Assembly (NCBI RefSeq): GCF_014698065.1
Contig: NZ_JACJSI010000004.1
Coordinates: 115,746 to 179,745 of the forward strand
Length of the DNA stretch: 64,000 nucleotides
DNA from: Nostoc flagelliforme FACHB-838
GTDB lineage: Bacteria > Cyanobacteriota > Cyanobacteriia > Cyanobacteriales > Nostocaceae
Direction: 5' to 3'
The position numbers and the translations under genes were made by a program. The first letter of the stretch is position 1. Every line of letters begins with the position of its first letter. Shown piece after piece: positions 17,531 through 25,939 of this stretch. The notes under the pieces are model-generated. The model was not told where the DNA came from, did no database searches, and was given only the letters and a program-made list of their open reading frames with translations.

Positions 17531-18425
17531 TAGAGTTATGTGTTTTATACTTAAAACATTGTATCGATTATATCAATGGAGATTGTAATTTGATTTCATT
17601 CAGTAGCTACAAAGGGACTGCATCTAAGTGGATTACCATATTTGACTCACCATTCTACCCTGATTCTTTAGATGAAGCTAAAATGCTTTACGAGAAAGTT
17701 TTAGAGCGTTTCATAGAATTGGTAGACGAAGCAACAAACTCTGCAAATTTACTCGAAATTATTACAAAAGAGCCTGATCCTTTACGTATTCAACTTCTTA
17801 GAGTATTTCGGAGGTATGTATCACCAGATACGACAGTAGAAATGACCAAGAAAAAACGTGATATTCCCAATATAATTAACGACTTTGGTGATAGATTTCG
17901 TAGCTTAGAAGAGGTTAGAAGAAACTTGCAAAGTCGTCCTGTACCCGATGAAACTCTGATGGCTCTTCTTTTAGAACAGAGTAAACGGGGGCAAAAAGGC
18001 TATGATTTGACAGAGTATTTGGTAAAAACTATATAATTCGGGGGCCAGTTCGTGCTGGAAAAGATGTAATGCTTGATAAGGTTTTGGATAATTGGGAAGC
18101 TCAAACTCCAGCAGATATTTTTATATCTCGATTAGATGGAACCCCCTTAGTAGTTGGATTTGCTCGTTATGACTCTGATAGAGGAGGTTCTCAAGAAGAT
18201 GATAGGACTGGTGGAAATCGAGATAAAGCAACTGATATTATCAGATATGCTGATAAATATAAAGTGGCTTTAAAAGTATTTTTTTTGAATGATGGCCCAG
18301 GATTACTACTAGGATCTATGTGGAATAATTACGCTCGTTTAGAAAGTTATGGTAGTGGCAAAATAATAATATGCACTCTGAAAATGCTTAATGAGAGATT
18401 TACACAAGATTGGCTTGAAAGTTGA
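17500..18425 (+). pseudogene. Restriction endonuclease-like gene, 5'-truncated and frameshifted
   Basis: Two consecutive frames cover one protein. The first (17500-18036) ends ...QSKRGQKGYDLTEYLVKTI; the second (visible from about 18015, Met at 18069) reads FGKNYIIRGPVRAGKDVMLDKVLDNW...GFARYDSDRGGSQEDDRTGGNRDK. Adding one T in the TATTTGG at 18016-18022 joins them as ...EYFGKNYIIRGPVRAGKDV. The first ten residues belong to a DUF4351 remnant, so the true N-terminus is missing. Its end overlaps the convergent methyltransferase by 26 bp, which is why I call it the restriction partner; the sequence family and target site are not recognised. The D-S-D-R-G-G-S-Q-E-D-D-R block may be part of the active site. 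Confidence 0.6.
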
Positions 18426-19713
18426 GTTTGCTATTCCAATCATGTATTACAGTATCAGAGATAAACTCTAATTCTGGTGTTTCTTCAATATATAAATCTA
18501 GACCACTTTGTAAAATTCTATTTATACCTATTAAGCACTTTTGTTCATGTTTAGCGGAACTATTTCCGTTAATGCAGTCACCCATTGCTTCTGTCCCTTT
18601 AACTAAACGCTGAACTATTGTAGCTATAGCTAGTTGGGAATTATCAATAGCTATCCATTTTCTACCTAACTCTTCAGCTACAGCAGCAGTAGTACCACTT
18701 CCAGCAAATGCATCTAACACAATATCTCCTTCATTAGATGAGGCTAGAATTATTCGTTTGATCATATCTGGATTTTTTTCTGTTGGATAGCCAGTAATTT
18801 TAATATTTTGATTGTGAGCATCCTTGAAGTCAAGCCAAATATTTTGGACTGAAATACCCTGGCTATTATCTAAATAAACTTTTCTTCTTGGGTTCCCTGT
18901 TGGTGACCAGTAAATCTCTCCGCGTTCATCCATTTCGTCTAAAGTTTCTGGAGTATATTGCCAGTGTTTACCTGGAGGAGGTAATATTCCTCTCCAGGGT
19001 TGACCTGTTGCACCTTTTCTTACACCTGGTGCATGAACAGGAACTTTCTTATAAACTCTTCCAGTCTCCTTTTCAACATATTGATACTCTTTCTTTGCAG
19101 TAGTTTCAGTCCAAGGGTTAAAAGGCTGATTCCATATATAATTATCTGTTTTTGTGTAAAATAGAATGTAGTCAGCGGTGTGTCCGTACTGTTTACGTGT
19201 ATAATTTTTTGGGTTACATTTTTTCCTTGTAATCAAATTGCGAAAGTTTTTAGAACCAAAAATTTCATCCATTATAATTTTGACAGCACAAGCCATCTTG
19301 TCATCTATATGTATATAAATAGAACCTTCATCTGATAAAAGTTCTCTTAGTAAAACCAGTCGTTGACGTAAAAACTCTAAGTATTCCGCACCTTCCATTA
19401 GGTCGTGGTAAGCATGATCTCTTTGACGAGACTCAAAACTACTGCCTGTTGCATAGGGGGGGTCAATATAAATTAAACTAATTTTACCCGCGATAGTATC
19501 ATCATTCAAGAATGAACTAAGAACTCTTAAATTCTCTCCATAAATGAGTTTGTTTCTTGGGTGTTGATCTATACTGATTATGCGATGTAACTTGGCTACA
19601 GGAATTTTTAATATATCCTCTATAGAAATTTTCCCTTCATATTCCAAACGAAAAGGAATTACATTTTGTTTTTGACTTTTACGACTATTTCGACTAGGTA
19701 TTCCTGTTGCCAT
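18400..19713 (-). CDS. Type II beta-class DNA methyltransferase
   Basis: 437 residues with motif IV D-P-P-Y at 84-87 and the AdoMet motif F-A-G-S-G-T-T at 336-342. Order IV before I defines the beta class; DPPY suggests N6-adenine (less likely N4-cytosine) methylation. The variable region between holds the presumed target-recognition part (about 160-310). It appears intact from start to stop, unlike its restriction partner. The HTH gene lies 13 bp upstream on the same strand. It probably now acts as a solitary methyltransferase. AT-rich compared with neighbouring housekeeping genes, consistent with transfer. Confidence 0.9.
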   Translation of the reverse strand: MATGIPSRNSRKSQKQNVIPFRLEYEGKISIEDILKIPVAKLHRIISIDQHPRNKLIYGENLRVLSSFLNDDTIAGKISLIYIDPPYATGSSFESRQRDHAYHDLMEGAEYLEFLRQRLVLLRELLSDEGSIYIHIDDKMACAVKIIMDEIFGSKNFRNLITRKKCNPKNYTRKQYGHTADYILFYTKTDNYIWNQPFNPWTETTAKKEYQYVEKETGRVYKKVPVHAPGVRKGATGQPWRGILPPPGKHWQYTPETLDEMDERGEIYWSPTGNPRRKVYLDNSQGISVQNIWLDFKDAHNQNIKITGYPTEKNPDMIKRIILASSNEGDIVLDAFAGSGTTAAVAEELGRKWIAIDNSQLAIATIVQRLVKGTEAMGDCINGNSSAKHEQKCLIGINRILQSGLDLYIEETPELEFISDTVIHDWNSKLNFQANLV

Positions 19714-19726
19714 TTGAGTTAATATT

Positions 19727-19954
19727 TTATTCTGCTTGTTTTCTACTATTATTTATTTGTAAAAACTCATCTAAATCTTTTTGTCTGATCCGCCAAATTC
19801 TTGGCCCCACTTTTGTAGCTTTAAGATTATTTGATGATATCCATCTTTGTACAGTTCTTTGGTGAACACGAAGAAGTTGAGCTACTTCAATAGTTGTTAA
19901 AAACGAAATATCTTCTTCACTCTTATTATTGTTATGTTCCACATCTTGTCGCAT
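19727..19954 (-). CDS. Excisionase-type helix-turn-helix protein
   Basis: 75 residues. FLTTIEVAQLLRVHQRTVQRWISSNNLKATKVGPRIWRIRQKDLDEFL is the winged HTH (HTH_17/MerR-like) fold used by excisionases and small regulators. It precedes the methyltransferase by 13 bp in the same direction, so it is probably co-transcribed and may control the restriction-modification genes, as controller proteins do, although it is not of the classic C-protein (lambda-repressor-like) type. Confidence 0.8.
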   Translation of the reverse strand: MRQDVEHNNNKSEEDISFLTTIEVAQLLRVHQRTVQRWISSNNLKATKVGPRIWRIRQKDLDEFLQINNSRKQAE

Positions 19955-20120
19955 TTGTCGCTAAATTCGCTAGAGTCGTTATTGTACTACTAATTCTGAT
20001 ATTTTGCAAGGTTCACCAGCACTTGAAACGCTTATATAAATCACTTTTAATTTTGACACCATAAACATTTGGCAAAATTAATACCTTGCATCTCACTATT
20101 TAGTAATATCTAACGGAATG

Positions 20121-21875
20121 TTAAATCGTAATATCTGCGGCAAACTTCCGTAAATTATCTTGTCGCCACTTTGCATCGGCTTTGCGATTTGTCTGCAACT
20201 CTAAAACCCGAATTCCTGTATTCGGGAGTAGGTTGAATCTTTGCTGCAACTGCTCCCAAGAAGTAATCAATTCATGCTGCACATTATAAGTAGCGCACAA
20301 CTGAGCAAAATCAATATCCTGGGGAGTGCCAAAAAACTCTTCAAATGGCGGGTCAAAGTTGGCAATGGGTAGCATTTCAAAAATACCACCGCCATTGTTA
20401 TTGATTAACACAATCGTCAAATGTCCGACAAACTTATTGCGGATTAAAAAACCATTAGTGTCATGCAACAGCGCTAAATCTCCCGTCAACATCACACTAC
20501 TTTGCTGGCGATGGGCAATTCCTAAAGCTGTGGATAATGTGCCATCTATGCCATTTGCACCCCGGTTAAAGTGCGATCGCACTCCTAAATTATTCGGTTT
20601 CCAGAAATATTCCACATCCCGCACAGGCATACTATTGGCAATGAACAGTGGTGTTCCTAGCGGTAAAATCTGAGAAATTAACCAAGCTGCTTTACTCTCA
20701 ATGATTTCATCTATTTTCCCCATCGTCTGGTCAACAGCTAACCTGACCTTAGTTTCCGCATCACACCATTTCTTACCATAGTCTGAGGAGAAAGATAAAT
20801 TTCCCTCCTCTACTTTTATGTCTTCTACAGATATCCTTAAATGCGTCGTTCTCCCGTGTAAAGGGTCGAGGTTTTGGTCACTAGGGTCAATTACCCAGCG
20901 TCGTGGTTGGGTTGCATCTATCCAGGTACGTAGTTCTTTACTTGTAGGCATTTCACCCACTTGAATCACCATTTCGGGTGCTAACTGCTTTGCTAATTGC
21001 TGATTTCGTAAAATCAAGTCATAAGTGGAAATCAAATAAGGGTTGAGTTCGGCATAATTTCTGATTGGGGAAAGTCCCTCAGCTAGCACAGGCCATTTGA
21101 GAGTTTGGGAAAGTTGCGCGATCGCCTTACAATACTCTTCTGGTTGCGATGGTTGAGCAACACCTGCAATAATAATGCCGCGATCACATTCTTTCCATTG
21201 TTGGGGAATGGGAAATGGGGAATGGGGAATGGGGAATGGGTTTACTATTCTTGCAAAGAATTCTTCTGATTCAAAGTGTGATTGCAAATAACTCAAGTCG
21301 GTTCCATCAGGAAGAGGCGCTAAGGGATCGCGAAAAGGAATATTCAAATGTACGGGCCCCTTTGTAGGAGTTTGCGCCCTTTGCCAGCTATGAATTACCG
21401 TTTGTCGCAAATAAGCTAGCATTCCCATGTCAGGGGAGGGTAAAGCTAACTCTGTTTGCCAATTTGGGTAGTTTCCATATAATCTCAACTGGTCTATAGT
21501 TTGGACTGAGTGACAATCTCGCAATTCTGGCGGTCTATCAGTGGTTAGTATTAACAGTGGGACACGACTATACGAAGCTTCAATGACTGCTGAATAAAAA
21601 TTTGCTCCTGCTGTACCAGAGGTACAAACTAGCACCACAGCGCGTCCGGTTGCTTGAGCTTGTCCCAAGGCGAAAAAGGCGGCGGAACGTTCATCAAGAA
21701 TGGAAATCGCTTCAATTTCAGGTGCTTGTTGAGCAAAGGCGATCGCTAGCGGTGTAGAGCGCGATCCGGGACAAATGATCGCACAAGTCAATCCCAACCG
21801 CTTTAATGTCTCTGTTAAAATATAAGCCCAAAGTTGATTAACATTTCTATAGGCGATCGGCATTAAATCAAACAT
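20121..21875 (-). CDS. menD: 2-succinyl-5-enolpyruvyl-6-hydroxy-3-cyclohexene-1-carboxylate synthase
   Basis: 584 residues. A ThDP enzyme that joins isochorismate and 2-oxoglutarate in phylloquinone synthesis. Family signs: CPGSRSTPLAIAFA near the N-terminus, the ThDP-activating Glu region with LDERSAAFFALG, SGTAGANFYSAVIEA, DRPPELRDCHSVQTIDQ, and the ThDP-binding GDLALLHDTNG...NNNGGGIFEMLP. A stretch of about 13 residues around 212-224 (NPFPIPHSPFPIP) is encoded by GGGGAAT-type tandem heptamers at 21202-21240 and looks like a repeat insertion between domains. It lies upstream of menB in the same orientation but 4.5 kb away. Confidence 0.95.
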   Translation of the reverse strand: MFDLMPIAYRNVNQLWAYILTETLKRLGLTCAIICPGSRSTPLAIAFAQQAPEIEAISILDERSAAFFALGQAQATGRAVVLVCTSGTAGANFYSAVIEASYSRVPLLILTTDRPPELRDCHSVQTIDQLRLYGNYPNWQTELALPSPDMGMLAYLRQTVIHSWQRAQTPTKGPVHLNIPFRDPLAPLPDGTDLSYLQSHFESEEFFARIVNPFPIPHSPFPIPQQWKECDRGIIIAGVAQPSQPEEYCKAIAQLSQTLKWPVLAEGLSPIRNYAELNPYLISTYDLILRNQQLAKQLAPEMVIQVGEMPTSKELRTWIDATQPRRWVIDPSDQNLDPLHGRTTHLRISVEDIKVEEGNLSFSSDYGKKWCDAETKVRLAVDQTMGKIDEIIESKAAWLISQILPLGTPLFIANSMPVRDVEYFWKPNNLGVRSHFNRGANGIDGTLSTALGIAHRQQSSVMLTGDLALLHDTNGFLIRNKFVGHLTIVLINNNGGGIFEMLPIANFDPPFEEFFGTPQDIDFAQLCATYNVQHELITSWEQLQQRFNLLPNTGIRVLELQTNRKADAKWRQDNLRKFAADITI

Positions 21876-22042
21876 AGTTATAAAACAATCTTAAATTTTA
21901 GATTTTATCTAGGGAAATTCAATTTAAAATCCATCAATGCGGTGATGGAACCCAATACCGACAAGCGAGTTTCTGGGAAAGAAAATCTCCAAGTAAACTT
22001 GCTCGACTTTCTACAAAATGCACAATTTGCTCTCGAACTTTT

Positions 22043-22411
22043 ATGGACTGCATTCATTTAACGGGAATTCGTGGCTATGGCTACACTGGGTATTTACCAG
22101 AAGAACAGGTGCTAGGACAATGGTTTGAGGTGGATGTAAGGTTATGGTTGGATATCTCCACAGCGGCCAAGACTGACGCGATCGAAGACACTTTAGATTA
22201 TCGCAGCGTCATTAGCTTGACACAACATCTGATCAAAACGTCTAAATTTGTTTTGGTGGAGAAATTGGTAACAACGATCGCAGATTCTATTCTCCAAGAG
22301 TGCGATCGTGTAACAAAAGTTCAAGTCACTCTCAGCAAACCTGCCGCACCAATTCCAGACTTTGGTGGCAAAATTAGCATTGAACTGACTAAAAGTAAGT
22401 CCAATCTCTAA
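22043..22411 (+). CDS. folB: Dihydroneopterin aldolase
   Basis: 122 residues. MDCIHLTGIRGYGYTGYLPEEQVLGQWFEVDV has the substrate-site Y-G-Y-x-G-x-L-P-E-E pattern of FolB, followed by EDTLDYRSV and LVEKLVTTIAD, with KPAAPIPDFGGKISIEL at the end. It cleaves dihydroneopterin to 6-hydroxymethyl-dihydropterin in folate synthesis. Single gene, divergent from menD. Confidence 0.93.
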   Translation: MDCIHLTGIRGYGYTGYLPEEQVLGQWFEVDVRLWLDISTAAKTDAIEDTLDYRSVISLTQHLIKTSKFVLVEKLVTTIADSILQECDRVTKVQVTLSKPAAPIPDFGGKISIELTKSKSNL

Positions 22412-23321
22412 AAAAGCACAAGTCGTTTTTTTCTAAATATCTATTACTTAGCAAATGAAGGGGGTTTATCTGGAGGTGGAAGTATCTCATGAAGAGAATC
22501 TTTACTGCCATTGCCCCCAGCAATTGCTCCTTATTAAAAAACTAGAAAATCCCGCGCTTTGCGGATGAGTATTGAATTTGCATATTTTCAAATCGCAGAA
22601 TTTTTGATAAGTATTAACTATAAGCGATAATAGTTTTCAATAATAATATTGCACTTATAATTTAATATCCAACAAAGATCCAGATGAGTATTTAGACCCT
22701 GGCTGAAAGAAGAAATATTTGTATATAAAGTAGTATGAAACTCTTTAATTAAAGATAAGATTAATACTTGTTACTAATTTAATAAGTGAATACAGCGGAT
22801 AGCATTTTGTACATCAAATCTAGGACATCATTTTTCTTAACTTAAATTAGAGTAGTCTACTCTAAGCTTGTAAACTTTTATTCTTGATTAATTTTTACAT
22901 AAATACTATACTTAGTATTTATGATTCTCTAAAGAAAAATCGTTGCATATATTTTAAAATAAATTTTTGAGTGCTGGTAATTACATGGTAATTTGTGTTT
23001 GATGCTAATGGCATGATATTAGCTGTACAAGTTAATCAGAACTAGCCTTGACAAGTGCAAAAATTATCGGAGGTTAATAAATTTATGCTATTTACTTATT
23101 AGTCAGTATTTATATTAAGTAAGAAGATAGGATAGTCAGAGATTATTTAGGATACAGCAGATTTCAAATTACTGAAGTACACAACTTGAGTCTTAAAGGC
23201 AGGTATAAAGTGTGTTTTACTTATGATTTTTGACTCCTAAATTCTGCTATAAAATAATGAATTTTTGTTCGAGCTAACACTCACAAAAAAATCTTCACCT
23301 TCGTAAACAGTTTACTGCCTC
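22412..23321. other. AT-rich non-coding stretch of 910 bp
   Basis: No intact gene found. On the minus strand, 22448-22530 encodes a start-less 26-residue tail (GAIAGGNGSKDSLHEILPPP...) ending in TAA that could be a gene remnant. The remainder is very AT-rich with no recognised repeats and leads into a decayed receiver-domain gene, so the region as a whole looks degraded. Confidence 0.45.
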
Positions 23322-23695
23322 ATGTTCGCCCAAAGAATCCTAGTTATTGAGGATGAAAGAATCTTAGCCTCAAATATTAAAAAAAACTTACAAAAATTAG
23401 GTTATTCTGTTTCAGAAATAACTAAGTCTGGTAAAGAGGCAATAACAAAAATAGCAGAAACTCACCCACATTTAGTATTAATTTATATCTCCCTAGCTAG
23501 AGAAATTGATAGTGGTAGATATAGCACATATTATCCAAAATAACTTCCATGTACCTGTGAGTACATTTAACAGAGTGTTCGGAATATAAAACGTTACATA
23601 AAAATCAGCTAAGTGAGCATTTTAGTTACATAGTCAAACCATTTATTAAAAGTGATTTACATTTTGCGATTGAAATGGCTCTCTATAAACATTAG
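23322..23695 (+). pseudogene. Response-regulator receiver domain, frameshifted
   Basis: MFAQRILVIEDERILASNIKKNLQKLGYSVSEITKSG...HPHLVLIYISLAREIDSG is the first half of a receiver domain with the acidic E-D-E pair; the phospho-acceptor position reads I-Y-I instead of the usual M-D-I. After about 23517 the reading moves by one base (DIAHIIQNNFHVPV) and near 23615 by another (NQLSEHFSYIVKPFIKSDLHFAIEMALYKH), then meets TAG at 23693. The C-terminal K-P-F motif is present, so a whole domain can be pieced together across three frames. The last frame is the same as that of the following PAS-GGDEF gene, so they were once one protein. Confidence 0.8.
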
Positions 23696-23704
23696 AGCAA
23701 AAAA

Positions 23705-24607
23705 ATGTTATACGAAGAAAAACAGAGGTTAGAGGCAATTATTAACAGTATGGGTTGTGCTGTGATTGTGACATCCACAAATGGTTGTATTCAAATAATG
23801 AATCCGATGGCAGAACTAATCACTGGTTGGAAGCAAAGTGAAGCATTCGGTAAAGATTTAGTAGAAGTTGTTAGCTTAATTGATAAAGATGTAGGGGAAA
23901 AAATTGAAAATTTAGCTAGATATGTAATGGAAGCAGGTCAGATTTTGAATCTACCAGAAAACTGTACACTTATTACCAAAGATGGCAAAGAAATCGCAGT
24001 TGGGGATAATATTGCACCGATCCGCGATCAAAATGGTAATATTACTGGCGCGGTTTTAGTGTTTCAAGATATTACCAAACGCAAGCAGACAGAGGCGCAA
24101 CTGATCCGCAATGCATTTTATGATGGGCTGACAGAATTACCTAATCGTGTTTTATTTTTAGATCGGCTTAGACAAACCATTGAACGTAGCAAACGTAGAA
24201 GCGATTATTATTTTGCAGTTTTATTTTTAGATTTAGATGGATTTAAGGAAATTAACGATCGCTTTGGACATGGAATGGGGGATGATTTCTTAGTTGCGAT
24301 CGCTAGACGTTTAGAGTCGTGTTTACGCGGTGGCGATACTGTAGCACGATTTGGTGGTGACGAGTTTACTGTTCTTCTGGAGGATATTAAAGACATTAGC
24401 GACGCTACCAATGTTGCCAGCCGTATTCAAGACTCATTGCGATTGCCACTTAACCTCAATGGATATCAATTATCTACTACGGCTAGCATTGGCATTACTT
24501 GGAATTTTAGTAGTTATGAGGAGCCTGCAACTTTGCTACGGGATGCCGATATTGCTATGTACCGAGCTAAACGGCAGGGAAAAGCTACTTATGCCATATT
24601 TAGTTAA
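23705..24607 (+). CDS. PAS-GGDEF diguanylate cyclase
   Basis: 300 residues. The PAS domain covers about residues 5-125 (EAIINSMGCAVIVTSTNGCIQIMN...ITGAVLVFQDITKRKQTEAQ). The GGDEF domain covers about 135-300 (DGLTELPNRVLFLDRL, FLDLDGFKEIND, RFGGDEF at 215-221). The catalytic G-G-D-E-F is intact and an RxxD inhibitory site (R208-G-G-D211) lies five residues before it, so c-di-GMP synthesis with product inhibition is expected. It ends right after the GGDEF fold, with no EAL domain. The start is uncertain: the ATG at 23705 is preceded in frame by the stop that ends the decayed receiver domain. Confidence 0.88.
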   Translation: MLYEEKQRLEAIINSMGCAVIVTSTNGCIQIMNPMAELITGWKQSEAFGKDLVEVVSLIDKDVGEKIENLARYVMEAGQILNLPENCTLITKDGKEIAVGDNIAPIRDQNGNITGAVLVFQDITKRKQTEAQLIRNAFYDGLTELPNRVLFLDRLRQTIERSKRRSDYYFAVLFLDLDGFKEINDRFGHGMGDDFLVAIARRLESCLRGGDTVARFGGDEFTVLLEDIKDISDATNVASRIQDSLRLPLNLNGYQLSTTASIGITWNFSSYEEPATLLRDADIAMYRAKRQGKATYAIFS

Positions 24608-24662
24608 AGATGAAATATACTATGGCCGCTCTTAAGTAAGTAGACGTAATTAAATATCTGTC

Positions 24663-25223
24663 ATGGAAAAAACCGAAAAACAGAAAATGCTCGCAGGCGA
24701 ATTATATCTTGCGGAAGATCCAGAATTGGCTGCCGGAATGAAGCGAGCTAGTCGTCTGTTGCGAAGTTACAATTCTACAACTGAAGAACAGCAAGAGCAA
24801 CGACAGCAAATTTTGCAAGAATTATTTGGAAAGATCGGTCAAAAAGCATTAATTGTGCCACCCTTTCACTGTGACTATGGCAGTAATATTTTTGCTGGCG
24901 ACAGATTGTATATGAACTACGGTTGTGTAATTTTAGACTGCAATACAGTTCATATCGGTGAAAATGTCTTATGCGCTCCTTACGTGCAAATTTATACTGC
25001 TTATCACCCTACAGAGCCGGAAATTCGTCTTTCTGGTAGAGAATTAGCTGCCCCAATTAACATTGGTAATAATGTCTGGATTGGTGGCAGTGCAATTATT
25101 TGTCCAGGTGTAACTATTGGTGATAACACAACCATTGGTGCTGGTAGTGTAGTTGTCAAAGATATACCTGAGAATGTTGTCGCTGCGGGCAATCCCTGCC
25201 GCGTCATTCGGTATTTATCCTAG
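24663..25223 (+). CDS. Maltose/galactoside O-acetyltransferase family protein
   Basis: 186 residues. An N-terminal MAC domain (MLAGELYLAEDPELAAGMKRASRLLRSYN) is followed by left-handed beta-helix hexapeptide repeats: YGSNIFAGDRLYMNYGCVILDCNTVHIGENVLCAPYVQIYT...PINIGNNVWIGGSAIICPGVTIGDNTTIGAGSVVVKDIPENVVAAGNPCRVIR. The catalytic His is in TAYHPT. The family transfers acetyl from acetyl-CoA to sugars; the natural acceptor is unknown. Confidence 0.92.
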   Translation: MEKTEKQKMLAGELYLAEDPELAAGMKRASRLLRSYNSTTEEQQEQRQQILQELFGKIGQKALIVPPFHCDYGSNIFAGDRLYMNYGCVILDCNTVHIGENVLCAPYVQIYTAYHPTEPEIRLSGRELAAPINIGNNVWIGGSAIICPGVTIGDNTTIGAGSVVVKDIPENVVAAGNPCRVIRYLS

Positions 25224-25226
25224 AAT

Positions 25227-25607
25227 TTAAAATTTATAACCTCTAGCAATCCAATAGAGCCAGTCTGCGATCGCTTCTTCAGTTTCGCTGTCAGCATCAA
25301 TGGCTGTTATTTCAGATAACTTTGCAGAATATACATCATCATCCTTACCATTAATGTAAGCCACTTCTACAAGCATATCTTTCAAGCACTCATCATCTGG
25401 GGCCATTCCCAGCACTTCCACTTGTTTCTCCTCAGTAGAACCTGATTTACGTGCCTTCTTAGTCCATTTAGCCATAAAGGGAAAATTCAGAGCCTCTTCG
25501 AGGTAATAGTACCAACCCATGGCCCGATCTTCTTTATCTTCAGCATCTACAATGATCTCTGTTTTAATGCGATGCTCTCGGTTTTCGTCGGCTTCAACAC
25601 TAGGCAT
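25227..25607 (-). CDS. CcbP-like calcium-binding protein
   Basis: 126 residues, strongly acidic. EIIVDAEDKEDRAMGWYYYLEEALNFPFMAKW, then EVEVLGMAPDDECLKDMLVEVAYINGKDDDVYSAKLSEITAI and EAIADWLYWIARGYKF follow the pattern I recall for CcbP of Anabaena, a Ca2+-binding protein reported to act as a negative regulator of heterocyst differentiation. The identification is from memory of the family, so the symbol is left blank. Its stop lies 3 bp from the convergent acetyltransferase gene. Confidence 0.6.
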   Translation of the reverse strand: MPSVEADENREHRIKTEIIVDAEDKEDRAMGWYYYLEEALNFPFMAKWTKKARKSGSTEEKQVEVLGMAPDDECLKDMLVEVAYINGKDDDVYSAKLSEITAIDADSETEEAIADWLYWIARGYKF

Positions 25608-25939
25608 AAGATAACACTTTACGTATAATGCATTTTGATAATACTACCAAAGTCTTAGCTAAGAATAATTTTTCTAAAATAAAGTATATAAGACTCAGGT
25701 ATCAGAGATACTCCAACACCCTTAATAAGGCAGCTTTTAGGGTTCTCCCCTTTCTAAAGAAGATTAAGGGATCTAGGTTTCAGTTTTCAGTGCGTAATTC
25801 TTGCTATATCTAAAGTTATACAAAAAACCGCTTGTCATTGACAAACGGTTTTCTAATTATTGACCTCAAAGGCTAACTTATTTGTTGCGCCAAGATGCCA
25901 AGTTCTTTCTTCGCACTAAAGCGCGAAATTTTTTAGAAA
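25608..25939. other. Intergenic 332 bp
   Basis: Contains the promoter side of the CcbP-like gene and the terminator of the DUF1517 gene (25824-25852). A 61-codon plus-strand frame at 25628-25813 has no recognisable features and is not called. Confidence 0.45.
25824..25852 (-). terminator. Rho-independent terminator of the DUF1517 gene
   Basis: AAAACCG-C-TTGTC pairs with GACAA-A-CGGTTTT (12 pairs, one mismatch, 3-base loop), with a T-run on the minus strand. It lies 88 bp beyond the DUF1517 stop. Confidence 0.85.

Noticed and set aside
25628..25813. 61-codon plus-strand frame upstream of the terminator
   Set aside because: Basic, low-complexity peptide without motif or ribosome-binding site.
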